DNA of 64,000 bases from Fragilaria radians (Eukaryota; Bacillariophyta; Fragilariophyceae; Fragilariales; Fragilariaceae): positions 62,001-126,000 of the forward strand of contig CAAAJI010000084.1 of NCBI GenBank assembly GCA_900642245.1. Direction: 5' to 3'. The position numbers and the translations under genes are program-made. The notes beneath the pieces were generated by a model. It saw only the letters and a list, made by a program, of their open reading frames with translations, ran no database searches and was not told the DNA's origin. This document shows positions 42,695 through 55,180 of the stretch, piece by piece. Each line of letters opens with the position of its first letter. Position 1 is the first letter of the stretch.

Positions 42695-43076
42695 ATGCAA
42701 TTTTGCAAAATGTGGCCTATGGTTTAAGGGTTACTTATCATTCCTCCCTTACCGCTTCTCCATGCCAACTTGCATTCGGAAGGGACATGATCATTAATGC
42801 AGTATAATTACAAACTGGAAGGATCTCAGTCACAGGCGTCAACAACAGATCCACAGAAGCAATAAGCACAAAAACAAATCAAGTATTCCACATGAATACT
42901 CTATTGGTGATTATGTCGACATCCGCAAATCAAATGTAGAACAAAAACTTAGCCCTTTACAGGGTCACTTTGTCATTGACATAGTCCATACTAATGGCAC
43001 CGTTACTATTCGACGCTCACCAACGATATCCAAAAGAATCAACATTCGTCACCTTCACCCCGCATCTCCACGCTTC
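42695..43076 (+). mobile_element. Gypsy integrase C-terminal fragment, duplicate of 58320-58701
   Basis: Almost identical to 58320-58701 (offset 15,625; four or so substitutions). It encodes ILQNVAYGLRVTYHSS and SPCQLAFGRDMI, a Gypsy integrase end, then a broken reading frame. It begins abruptly inside the pogo-derived sequence and is cut off on the right by the N gap. Confidence 0.8.
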
Positions 43077-43096
43077 NNNNNNNNNNNNNNNNNNNN
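43077..43096. other. Assembly gap (20 N)
   Basis: Twenty Ns join the Gypsy fragment to the second copy of the large repeat. The true distance is unknown. Confidence 0.99.
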
Positions 43097-43097
43097 T

Positions 43098-43314
43098 GCT
43101 CGACTTCCTCGGTGGCTTTAATAATTTGTCCAATGTCACCCGTAATTCCCTCTATTGCAACGGAAGAGATTTCTTTGTCGATTTCCTGTTTTGTTTTTCT
43201 TGGTGGCGGTGCACCCTTTTCAATATCTGTGCTCGGACCCGGTTCACTTGGGTTTTCTTCATCGATATTTGGTTCATTCGCCCAGTTTGGGAGATCACCG
43301 AGTCGATTATTCAT
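43098..43314 (-). pseudogene. Truncated second copy of syntaxin exon 1
   Basis: Encodes the first 72 or so residues of the syntaxin at 40476-41638 with two amino-acid changes (Phe to Ser and Lys to Thr), then runs into the N gap. Either a partial duplication or the alternative haplotype of the same locus. Confidence 0.8.
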
Positions 43315-44388
43315 GTTGGTTTCGCGGAATGTCCTGCTAGATAGCTCTAGATGCCTTAAAGTATTTCAAAGGAGTGAATTAATGATCTTAAAGTCTAGAT
43401 TATTCCTTAGAACTTCATTCGCTCTATCATTTCATTCATATTCATGTCAACCTTTGTAGTTCATTCACACTAACCTATTACTAAATATTCGAGAAATTAC
43501 TGATTCCCAAATGACGTCATTCCACTATTCCACGATTGAATCTAACACTCAAGGGCAAAAAATTCATTATAGAAACTTGTTTGGGTTCAGAATGCATAAT
43601 TTGTTTCAATTGCTCAATATTGTGCAACAAGCTTTTCTCTACCCTCATGATTAGTATAATCCTGGATGGACGGTGCGTATCGCAGCTTCAGCGGTTGCAA
43701 GAGATGGACGCCTGAGCTTGGACACCACATTGTCGATGGGTTTATTGTTTCCTTCTTGGAGTACTTGACTCACAATTTCATCGTCATCAATGTAGGTTTC
43801 ATCAATAGGTTCTATAGAATCTATATTAATCAGCTCCTGGGCGGAAATATCTCCTTCCACCAGCTTTGCGAGGTCCAAACTCGCTACGATGGAACTAATA
43901 TCTATGTCTTTATCTAAAGATAAATTGGAACTGGGTTGATCAACATCACTATTTACTTTTGCTTGTTGAGGTGCAGGTAAGAGGTCACTTTTGGCCTAAC
44001 ATTTTCTATTTACATTTTCATCCATATTATCAATTGCCTGTTGAATCATTTTTAAGCATACAGACATATCAGTAATCTTTTCAAGTTTAACTTTTTCACT
44101 GGGTTTTTGAAGCGTATGAATATTCAACATTTGGAATAATCAAAGTAACTGAAATTTTTGAAATGTGCACTTAAATGATCAAATGATGACCATGTCACAA
44201 GTTTGGCATTTGGATGTACAATCTGGTGGAAGAAACAAAATATCCAAGTGCTCTAAGAAAGACAATTTGTCTTGAGAACTATTAGGATCCATATCCTTTG
44301 CAGCTGACACGTGAGAACCGTCACGTGCACTTTTGATCTCTTTGTATTTTTGTTGTCTTTGACTGCAATGCAGTTTCATTGACATTTA
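43098..44388. repeat. Large direct repeat, copy 2
   Basis: Second copy of 41422-42694, with an extra 18 bases near 43858-43875 and scattered substitutions. On its right the pogo coding sequence continues unbroken to ~44690, so copy 2 is the uninterrupted version. Confidence 0.88.
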
Positions 44389-44690
44389 TGATATCTTGAA
44401 TTTTTAAATTCTCCTAAATGTGTTTTGATATAACTCATTGGATTATGTAATTCACTTGTAATTTCAAAAGATCTTCCTTCTCCACATTGCCTTACACTTG
44501 CTATTCCATATTGCTTAAAAAAGCCTAGCAACCATCCATTAGATACTTTATCTAAAATATTTATTTTCTGCTCAAAATGGTCGTTTTTTGTAGAAACATA
44601 TCTCCTGTCACATTTCGTCGGGTTGCATTATTTCTCACTTGAATGAACCAAGAATACGTTGCTAATCTACAGATTTTAGCGGGTAGTCAG
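43651..44690 (-). pseudogene. pogo/Tigger transposase relic, copy 2 (longer)
   Basis: Read leftwards. At ~44690-44600 is a CENP-B-type helix-turn-helix segment (TYSWFIQVRNNATRRNVTGDM). At ~44560-44400 follow SNGWLLGFFKQYGI and GEGRSFEITSEL. At ~44395-44370 is INVNETALQSK, the first catalytic Asp region, with Asp changed to Asn (copy 1 still has NVDET). Then comes the LFLPPDCTSKCQTCDM segment and the acidic tail ending at 43651. Several frameshifts and stops. No terminal inverted repeats were found. Confidence 0.72.
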
Positions 44691-46172
44691 CAGTAACGAC
44701 TACTATGATTCCTGCATGCTTGATTGATCTGTTCCTCAACTCCGTCAGCTTGCGTTCTATCATGAGTTTATTCTTCTGAATTCATGTGATTGGACTTCAA
44801 TACATGCAAAATTTCAATGCTATAACTTTGTGAGAATATCCTTCTTCAGCGAAAGCGAAAATTTCCCCTTTAGCTTCCATCTATATTTGCTGCCTTTTTC
44901 TTCATGCGTGCGGGTGCGGGTGTGTTGGAACTTAACTTTGATTGTGATGACTATGAAATATATCTTACACAATTTGCAAAAAATGATAGCCCAGGCCCAT
45001 AGGCCATTGCCTGTTTGTCCATTTTTAGATCTTTTTGCAATATTAATGCACAACAGTGCGTTAATAATGTGTTCTGTTTCGGATGCGTGGGATCAGGGTG
45101 TCCATGCAAATATAACCAAAGAGTTTCAACATAGTTCAAACTTCTTCCCGGGAATTCATTTAGTTAATATGCCGAATCAAATATAACATTGTTTTAAGGG
45201 ACATCACTTATAATAACTACGGTAATGCCACACACCAATGAAACTAAGAGTGTGTCCAATTCGAATGACCAAACCTTATCTCTCAAATGGTTATGTGCAG
45301 AAAGATGCAGACTTACCAAATCTTGTTCATCTCTGTAGGCATAGAATACTGTTTGAAAATTGGTCCCCAGACTTGAATCCCTTATGCATTGAAGTGCCCT
45401 TTTATACATATAATTACGCAGGGCTGCGAGATCACCAACATTAAAAATGTTTTTTAGCAACATGTCATTAACTCATGAAACATGTCGTTGCCATCCCCCA
45501 TAACATTAATGGGGTCAAAGTATAGTCATTCTCCATTGGCTTCAACTTTTACGCGACGACTCTTGAAAGATACCCATTGATCCATTCGGAATGTGTCGAA
45601 CGGGCGCGAAATGACTGGGTTTTGTTGGATGAATATAATGGTCATTGCATAAGGTATACAATGTATTTGTTTAATGTTTTACTATTGCATATCAAAGGTT
45701 CAAATAAATCAGTTTAGTAACAATTTCACTTTAGTAACCTGTATATAAATTACCATATAAGGTACTAAAGTCAGGATTACTCTGTACAATATTTCCGTTG
45801 TCTTAGAGATTAACCACTTGACAGCACTATGATAACTTTTTAGCGACGCCTGGATAAAGCAACAAAGGCATAATATCGAAAAACGGATCACTAACTATAT
45901 AATATAGACATACACACGCTTTTAACAAAATGGAAAATTGATTTAACTTCACTCCCAGTCTTGTTGAACACCTTGAGATGGATTAATGTTTAGATAGTTA
46001 TGTCAATGAATTTTGCATGCTCTATGCTGAGTTGCACAAAGTGATATTAAGGTCTATTCTTGATTAAAATTGATCTCATTCGCGCCACATCACTGTCTTG
46101 TGAAGGTGTCACGTCACTCCTTCAGATGATTGCGCTCACTCTCGGTGAATCTTGATTAGGATATGAGGTTAT
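44691..46172. other. Intergenic, no gene recognised
   Basis: Short frames on both strands (44820-45053, 44830-45186, 45194-45463) overlap one another and carry no motif. The right part may belong to the long terminal repeat suspected at 46173-46623. Confidence 0.4.
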
Positions 46173-46526
46173 TCTCTCAAAGTCCTTTTTAAAACTATCT
46201 TTAATTTTTAATCATTTTTAATATAAATGAAAGTGGAGGATTAATGTCTTTTCTACCCAAACCCAGATTTGTAAATTTGTAGAATATATAGATTCTTTAC
46301 ACTCACTTGAACTAACAGTCTTGGACATTTCCAACACTCGTACTCAAATCTCTCAAAGTCCTTTTTAAAACTATCTTTAATTTTTAATCATTTTTAATAT
46401 AAATAAAAGTGGAGGATTAATGTCTTTTCTACCCAAACCCAGATTTGTAAATATGTAGAATATGTAGATTCTTTACACTCACTTGAACTAACAGTCTTGG
46501 ACATTTCCAACACTGGTACTCAAATC
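46173..46526. repeat. Tandem duplication of a 176-bp unit
   Basis: The unit starting TCTCTCAAAGTCCTTTTTAA at 46173 repeats at 46349 with only a few changes (for example ATAAATGAAAG versus ATAAATAAAAG). It lies just downstream, in the element's orientation, of a Gypsy integrase and a G-rich tract, so it is probably part of that element's 3' LTR. Confidence 0.85.
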
Positions 46527-47320
46527 CATCTCTTAGTCTAATCTTCAGACTGGATATTATTCATTTCACATACAGATATTAAATTAATGTATTTCTTTTT
46601 AGTCTATATTTTAAGGTATGACATTTGCCCCCAAGATTATACTTGATTTGGGGTCTGTTGAAATGGAGTAATCCTGCGGATACTTGCCCTCTCAGATATA
46701 ATTCCTTTTATAATTTGGATAGTCCCGTTTTGATGTACTTTGGTGACAGGATATGGTCCTTTACGTGATGTTGATAACTTACGTAGGATTCCTGGGGTTT
46801 CCAATAATACTTGGTCTCCCACCTTGTATAAATAATGAAATTGGTTTTTATTTTCTTTCTTATTGGACTTATTAATAATGTCCTGTTTTCGTTTTTAGAT
46901 TTGATCCCAATTTGCTTTGAATGCAATATTGTGAATCATGTCTCTACCAAACACCAATTGGCATGGAGTTGCATGTAGCGTGGTGTGATAGGTGCTTCTA
47001 ATTGCACATGCAGAAGATTGAAGAAAGTAATCAAATGGACTACCTTCCTCTAAATTTTGATTTTCCAAGTCAAATAATCTGAGCGTATCATTCACAATTT
47101 TGTGTACTCGCTCAATGATTGCATTTGCTTGTGGATTATGATTTGTTGCTGGTATGGCTTTAATGCCATAGTTCTCACACATCTGTTTGAACTCACATTT
47201 GAATTTTCCCCATTGTCAAAGACAATAAATTGAGGCCTTTGATACCGTGTCAACCAGGTGTTATGGAACAAATCCTGGATGGCAGTGGCCGATTTATTAG
47301 TGCCTTCAACAATCTCAAGA
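46527..47320 (-). mobile_element. Gypsy retrotransposon relic: integrase and putative 3' LTR start
   Basis: Read leftwards. IEIVEG-type start of the integrase core (EIVEGTNKSATAIQDLF), QFIVFDNG with the catalytic Asp, NPQANAIIERVHKIV with the catalytic Glu, SPCQLVFGRDM-like ATPCQLVFGRDM, then the C-terminal domain GDQVLLETPGILRKLST and ERASIRRITP. After the stop at 46637 a TTGGGGGCAAATG tract (a likely polypurine tract) precedes TGTCATACC at ~46623, a plausible LTR start. Frameshifts occur near 47180-47340 and 46820-46900. The upstream part of the element is missing: at ~47320 it joins Copia sequence. Confidence 0.75.
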
Positions 47321-50300
47321 CCAAAATGCTGCACCACTGGATTTCAATCCATACAGTGCACAAACTATAATCATAACTGATCCCTCATCTGAACCAAATT
47401 CAGGTCCAGCTTTAGTCCATATCTTCTCTCGACATTTAGCATGTAGGTAAGCATTTTGTATATCCGCTGATAGTACTTCAAGGTCGTTCAAGGCTGTAAA
47501 TAGTAGTGCAATGCAAACTGACTCTCTTAATACCACAGAAGAATAAGTGATTGATGAAGGTGGATCAGTGACATGACCCCCTGCAACATATCTTGCTTTC
47601 CTCCTGAAATTCTCGCCTAGTTTGACTTCAAAAATCATATGACATTTCATTTCTTGATATCCCGGCGGTAGTTTCTTTCTCTCTCCACCAAAGACTTGAA
47701 ATGCAACCATAACATATGCCATATCTGTCATGATTACTTCCCACCATTGGTTATCACCATTCTTCTGATCAAGTTCTAGAGCATGTTTGACACTCTTTGT
47801 TATCTCAATACCATACTTGTGTGTTTGCTGCCAATACTTGCTCTTGACTTTTGAAAGGAACCTATTTCTTTTCTTCAGGGTGACGGGAACCCACAATGCA
47901 ACGGCAAGTTCTTCAAGTATTTTGATGATCTATGATATCATCAAGCAATACATACCTGTTTCCTTCATCGTCCACTTGAGAAAATAAGTGTTCTTCAATG
48001 ATGTTTGCCATGAACACTTCAGTTCTTCTATCTGACCATTCAACAACATACATCCTTGAGTCTAAGATGGGGTTATCATTGGCTATACCAATGGGGTTGC
48101 CATCACTGTCCTTCTTGCATTTCAAAACGCGAGCAAATTCCTTTGTACTATCCTGCCCACTTGGCAATGATAGCTCCATAATAACATAGGGGTCAAATGA
48201 ATCTGGTGTTGACATATGCAAACTGTCAGCTTCAGGGATAGTATGATCATCCAAGGCAAGCTTTTTGCCATACTCGCATAAAAAGTCCTTGTCTTTTGAG
48301 AAGTCAAAATGTTCCCAATCATGAGGTTGTTCATCACTATTTAGTAGGATGAAATGATTAGAGTCACTTAGTTTCTCCTTGACAGTCATATCAAAGTGTT
48401 GACATCTCTCTTTATATAAATTTTGCTGTTGGTCTAGTAAAGTCAATCTCTGTACAGTTGTACAGGATATGACATGACAAGATATTGGTAAAATCCAATA
48501 TGACATCATTGGACCTACCCGATGTGATATTCCTAACATCCTTCCTAGTTTGGTTTCACTATAACCAGCATTGTTCTTGTATAGTACCCAGTCATATAAA
48601 CCAAAGTCTAGATATTCGGAGATACCGGTGTATCACCTGTAATAATTTCAATAGGTGTTCTGCCATTGGAGTGGTAGAACAAAGAAGTTGCCCCGTTGCA
48701 TTAATTCACATACCCAGACAACCCCGTAGTCCCAAAGTTGTTTTGGCATGCTTGTTGCTTGCATTACTCTAAACAATTCTTGCGCACTTCTCGAATGATG
48801 CCCTCTGCAGGGTTTTCTATAGGTTGCCCTGGGCTTGAAACATGAAGGTTAATGTCATAGGTGCGACATCTTTTGATGAACTCCGTATTTTGCCCAAGCT
48901 GTTCCAAAGCTCCATCCACAATAAGCTTTCTTGGTATTCCCCAGTCTATGGCAAATTGTCTTAATGAATCCGATGACTTTGTTTTATTGGCTTGGGGATA
49001 AGCCTTTGCAAATCCACTATTGAGGGCAAAAATATAAGCACATGTATTTCCGTGCAATGATTTAGTCAGCGGCAAACTGATGATTCAAATATTTTCTGTA
49101 GAACATTCTGTCATTCCGGTATCTTTGGCTTATTGGTAATAAAGCAGATCTTGAGAATCTTTGTGTTGTAGTATCTAATGTATCCTGTGCATGCTTAATG
49201 CCAATGTGCCATTGATGGCTTAAATCTGCTGCAGTGATATCTGAATGTATCTATTGATGAAATCATTGCAATCTGCTTTGCCTGTTGTTTGAACTCGTAA
49301 TCACAATACACTGCAGAAATATAAGAGAAATGAAAGGAATCAGTGTTAATTAATTTCTCTCTATTTGCAAGCTCATAAACTGCCTGTATGTCGGAAATAT
49401 CTTGAGTAACCTCTCTGGAGGTCACTTGACCGAGAGAAATTGTGGATGGATTCCAATTACTTGGTGAAGTTAATTCAACATGACGACAAGTTTGCAAGTC
49501 CTGATCCGAAGGGGCATGTGAATCCGCATATATAATTGTCCCCTAAACTGAGTAAAGGTATTGAGATTTGTGTAGTTATATGCATTCCCCGTTTGTCAAA
49601 AGGATTGTCACAGACTTTGATTTGGAAGTGTCTCAATTAGTTGGGATTGATCAAGGAATGATTCATCCAATTACCATACCACAGCGCCCTCATTTATCAT
49701 CATTATATGAGTCTCTCCAGTGTCTTGGTCTTGCACTGCAGTTGCACCTCTTACTATTGGTACATCTTGATGCACATGACATACTCTACCACCGTATTCA
49801 AGTACAATGAAATTGAAGCCCAGCACACATGTATCTGCATGTGTGTCCATTTCTAATTGCCCAAATCCTCCTCCATCCTTGATATACTTGTCATAGGCCC
49901 TAGTAGCCGATTGTGTCCGTACGTCACACCTTTGCAGAAGTAAGGACTTGGCTAAATTGGCCTGACCATCCAAGAGTCTTCTTGAGAATGGCTTCAGACT
50001 TGCCACAAAAAGCTTTGCCAGCACTAGCACTCCCGATGGTACTTGAACTATCCTTTCCATTCCCAATAGCCTCTGCTATGCGGTGGATATCTCTGTCTGA
50101 CAATGATATAGGGTTTGATAATGTAGTGATTTCACTAATAACTGACTTTGTGGCTCCTTTAGGACCAACCTTGTCGCGGTATCTTTGGATGGAATCTCTC
50201 TGCTCTTTGGTTAAACCTCTCCAGGTTGCTCTATCAATATAATGGTCCCCAGTTGGGATTTTCTTACCAAAGCTGGGTATACCTTTCACCTTGTGAATCA

Positions 50301-51427
50301 CTCCTTTGCGTCCGCCATATTTAGGAAATTTATTTCGGTTGCGGTTAGCTGCAATGCTTGTGGCTGCAACATTTCTGCCCTCATTTTGCATGTAGTCAGA
50401 AGATCTGGCTAATGTTAACATGAATGAGTTCTTAGCAGATGCATAAGTTGATGTTCCCATTGTGTGCCGGAATTACAGGCTGGTGATTGCTGCCTAAAGG
50501 TTGGGTGTTTTAACTCTGTCCAATAAGAAACGGATTTTTGCTGACTCTTGGAATCTTCATTTTCTTGCTTGTAAATCTGAAACATAACTTTCATGCGGCC
50601 CAAAAATGTTGAGAATTTCATGGAGCATTCCTGCTTATAATGTAGGGTTTTATAAATTGCTTCAGCTTGAGTGATTTGGCGTGAAACATTACCTTCTCCT
50701 TCAAAATGTAGACGTAAATTGTTTAAGTCCATACAACCATCTTGTTTATTCTTGTCATCACGAATCCACTCTTCTGCTTGCTCACCCAATACTTTATCAG
50801 TACATAGCTGGTGTACCTGACAACGGTCTGCCACATATGTAGTACCCTTTAGGGGTGCTCTACTAACTAGGGTAGTCAACTAATCATCATTGTCACTCAA
50901 ATCAATGGGTTCATCCGATTCACGCACCACATACAAGAGAAGAATTCCTGTGCTTCCAGGGATGGTGCTGAGGTAGTTAACAAAACCACAACTCCGAGTG
51001 TACCAGTTTACTTGATTACCTAATTTCCCTGGATCTGCTGCCTTGCTTGATGTCTCCATGTTGTCCAACAAGTTCTTGCGGATATCAGTGTTTTTTCACT
51101 TGCAAGCTGAATATCTGCTGAGGCAATATCTTGATCTTAAGGGTTGATGCTCATCCTTTTCATGTCCTGCACCCAATACATTAACTCTTTAAGCTCATTT
51201 GTGCGGTAAAATCCAAAGATAATGCAACTCTGTGCGTTTGTACGCTTGGCATAATCATCCGCTATGTTGGAGATATCCTTTTCTTTCATTTGCAGGTAGA
51301 CATCAAAGTTTGGAAAGCATTCCCTAACTAATACTGCGGCCTCAGCAGAACTAAACTTGCATACAATTAGTGCCCTCAAAGTTGTCAACACCGGAGATGC
51401 TCGACCTGTTTCTGTTGTAAGTACCAT
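47321..51427 (-). mobile_element. Copia retrotransposon D (diatom-type), 3' truncated
   Basis: Read leftwards in normal Copia order. Gag at 51427-49924 is in four overlapping or adjacent frames (FSSAEAAVLVRE, VLGEQAEEWIRD, FPKYGGRKGV). The protease at ~49860-49671 has QLEMDTHADTCVLG and PIVRGATAVQD. A pre-integrase segment lies at 49497-49195. The integrase core at 49075-48764 has VDGALEQLGQNTEF and ENPAEGIIREVR with the catalytic Glu. The integrase C-terminal linker is at 48539-47913 (YVVEWSDRRTEVFMANI). Reverse transcriptase at 47896-47321 has SKYWQQTHKYGIEI, PPGYQEMKCHMIFEVK, ADIQNAYLHA and ALYGLKSSGAAFW. It ends there: the YVDD half of RT, RNase H and 3' LTR are missing. Stops and frameshifts separate the blocks. 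Confidence 0.82.
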
Positions 51428-52574
51428 AACTCAAGATGGATTTAAAGTTAAAAGTGAAATGAACTGAAAATTCCAGTTATATATTGCAAAACAAGAGTTA
51501 GTATCACTCTGCTCAATGGCCCAGAAGAATAAAATCTACTGTTGGATAGTGTGATAGTGGAATCGGTATAGTAACTATAATTGTTGCCGCTTACTAAGCA
51601 AGTACCAATATTAGATACTAGTACGGGAATGATCCTTTTTAGGCTTTGGAGCCTCAGGACTTTTTGGTTTCATAATTTTCTGTAATCTATTCGTTTTCAA
51701 TACTTTGACTTTGTTCTTCTGAAGCTTAACCTTTTGCTAGATTATTCTTTCTCAGATGCATAGCAACTGATTGATGGCCATACTGCCCTCTGGCCTAGGT
51801 GCAAAACACCTGCATGCTGACAATACACATGTTGACTAAGGAGTGATCAATCCCAGGTCATTTTCTTTCCTCTCCACCTTGAGATCATCCCTCTGAGCGG
51901 TGGATCTGTAAAGCGCTACCCATCATTGTTGGACCCGGGCAATGAATGCGACAATACGCTGTTGCATGCGACCGATTATGAGAACATAATCAGGCATTTC
52001 CAACCTCTTTGTCATCTTGACAAACACTACAATACCAAGATTGTCTTATGGTAAGGTCTATCCTGTAGGTTCAGCATGAAAATTGATTTCAATACTGTCA
52101 CTCCTTGACTTTGTCAAGCAAAACCTTGCGTAAGGCCATGTTGAATCGCAGGAGTTGCGAAGAAAATGAGTTGACAATCGAAGCATTGTCATAAGCAGTG
52201 TACAACTTAAAAGCAATAAAAATAAATCGATCATTTCCATAAACAATTAACAGCCTGAATAGACACAAAATCATTGCAATAGTCCAATTCCAAGCAAGCT
52301 GTTGGGTCTGATAAACGGTGTAAAAGTAAATGGCTTACGATGAATGATGATCTGATCATCCGAACACACTTACGCTTAAAAATAAAGGTTCTAATATAAA
52401 AAGAGTGATCTGCCCTCTTGGCTAATATTGCCAGATGCCCTACCTCCGGCTTTTCCACGGAAGAGAATATCGTTCATCAACCTGACTCATCAGAATGTCT
52501 ATCGGGTCATGAGCCAGATGGTGCACGGGGTAATGCGCTAGGTATTGAGCCACTTTATTGAGTACCGGTAATCC
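51428..52574. other. Intergenic or unrecognised 5' part of Copia D
   Basis: The 5' LTR and leader of Copia D should lie here, but with no second LTR copy to compare I cannot define it. Frames at 52246-52058 and 52458-52231 (minus) have no motif. Confidence 0.35.
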
Positions 52575-55180
52575 TTGGATTCAACTTTCATTTACTTACA
52601 ATTCCACCTTCCAATAAAAAGAGACGTTGCTCAAGTTCCACAAAAACTCAATCCTACAAATAAAACAGCAGTAACCAAGTACATCCAATACAAATATAGC
52701 AGAATGAAAGCTGAAAACCTGTACCACAATATACATCTCCAGATCAACATACCATAAATTGCATAGATCAGCAAGTTACGCAAATCAGCCTAGATGCGGA
52801 AAATCATTTAACTCAATATCACAATACAGGATGGAGCACACAGATACCACATCTTAAGAAATCAATGCAAAGAGTAAACCAAAACTAAGATCCGCACTGA
52901 AACAGTCAGAGAAAGGCAATAATAAGATAAAAACATTGGTTTGTAAGAAGAGAAAACTCATAAAATTGTTCAGGTTACAAACAACGCAAGGATACAACTT
53001 AAGACACTCAGAAATGGAGCAGAAGATCACCTCCCTCCAAAAAGATCCAGATATCAATAAAGACAAGATAAATCACTTACGCAAACTACTCTACGTCAAG
53101 AAAACAAGATTACTCTTCAAGAAAGTACACTCTTAGATCTCTTCAAATACTACAGCAAACCTGAGACTTCAAATCCAACATCTAGATGGTTCCATTGAAG
53201 ACATTATAAACCTCACTAAAATTGGTCAACATGTTACACAATACAATATGAAGCACTTCGCCCAAGCCCAACACACACCGCTTGCTACATATGACGGTTC
53301 ATCAGATTTCCCCTCAAAACTCACAACATGAACAAAAGATATTAGACTAGTTTAACAAATCAATACATGAGGTTCAAAAAACATACTCAAAACCAAAACT
53401 AATGGAAGCAGAATGGAAACTTAAACTCACAAAATGGCAGGAAAAGTAATGACATCACCATCTGGTCTACATCTTGAACACTACAAGTCACAATTTAAAC
53501 CACGCAAATATTCCTTTGACAAAGACTCCAAAATAAGGAGATGTTGGATACACAACAACAGGCTATAACAAAAGCGCAGTTGGATCAAAATCATCATTGA
53601 CAATCAACTAACACTTGATAGACGGCAAACTGATCACTCAATATTGCCTTTCAAGGATAAACACAAGCAATACCTTCATCAAACAGAAAATATCCATACC
53701 TTTGAAGCAGATTATAAGCTGCTACTAAAGTGTCACTGGGGAAAGCAATGCATCTGGTGGAGAAAGAAAAAATCATCCATGAGCCCCAATACGGATGCAG
53801 AAAGCAGAAAACAGCCCAGGATCCGGTTATAATAGAAACAATGTTGCAAGAATTCACAAGAATAACACAAAAAGTGTATGCACAAATCTATTTTGACGAA
53901 AAGGCATGGTTTGACAGAATCATCCCACAACTAGCCATGCAAATAAGCCAAAACTACGGAGTACACGATAACATCCTCAGGACATACAACAGCCCTGGAC
54001 AGGGTAGTGGAAACTCACCGTTTATCTGGACAATCATATCCAGTGAACTGCTCAAGATATACAAAGTGATTTCCAAAGGTTCAAAATGCATTGATTCCAC
54101 CGGAAGCATATCAACCTTAGTACACATGATGGCATATCTGGACAATATAAACTCTCATCACTCCTTCCCTTCATCCGCAGACACAGCAGATATAGTTACT
54201 GAACTCAAGTAAGAGGCATCAAACTGGGAAAAACTTCTAAATCTCTCAGGAGGTAAACTATCAGAATCCAAATGTACGTATTACGTCACAAAATGGAGTC
54301 ACTCCAGAACGTAGACATCATCCATGTCAAAGGTTTATCATCAACAAAACATCACAAGACACTAGGGTATTTTCAATTTATGGGGAAAACTGCAATACAC
54401 CATACAAAATTGCTGTTGGAGAAAACAGAAGACAATGTGAGACAAACAAAATCAGCAGCATTAAATCATCTGGTATGCAGGAAATATGATCAGTCAATCC
54501 TCACACCAAGAATAACATACACCACAAGTTGACAAACATCACTAAGCATCAAGCAGACTCTCTTACATCCAAGCTGTTACAGACCACACTTCAAAAACAC
54601 GGATTCCATGGCAGCACACCCAAGGGAATGGCATTAAAAACACCTGTTGGGGTGGAGTACAAAAGATAGACTTGTACACATATCAAGGATCAGGTAATGT
54701 GATGCACATCATCAGAACAAGCAGGACAACCGGAAAAGTCAGTAGCATATTCAAAATAACGTGCTCATGGTGGAGATATGCCTTCTTTCCTTACCAATAC
54801 AGAATATTGGATATGATTATACCGACTCCAAGTTATTCAACAAAGTTTACAAGTTCTTACAAACATATGATATCCAAGTACACTCCAAGATAAAACTTTT
54901 CCTGATTTTACGAAAGAATGATCAATTCTTAATGGATCTAGCACACAAACAAGGGTTTAGCATGAAGATACGTCAATGTATCAATCAACGTTGTATGTTC
55001 TTACAAGTATCTACCTTCGCTGAGATCACGAATGAAATTAGTACCATGATAGAAGTACAATCATATACCTGGAGTGAGGCTGCTCCAAGACCCAGGAAAA
55101 CACCAATAACACTATTGCCCAAACCAAACAAATCAACCTGGACATATTGAAAGTAATTCCTAGACAAATACCTCCTACCA
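52575..55180 (+). mobile_element. Non-LTR (LINE-like) retrotransposon relic with reverse transcriptase
   Basis: Frames in order. At 52575-52757, the end of an endonuclease region and linker (LNPTNKTAVTKYIQYKY). At 52936-53136, a Lys-rich linker (GYNLRHSEMEQKI). At 53640-54300, the reverse transcriptase: EPQYGCRKQKTAQDPV, then QIYFDEKAWFDRIIPQLA (one Asp region), SPGQGSGNSPFIWTIIS, and MAYLDN where YxDD is expected (second Asp changed to Asn). At 54600-55130, a conserved C-terminal region (NDQFLMDLAHKQGF, CMFLQVSTFAEI). There are several frameshifts and stops. Confidence 0.75.
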
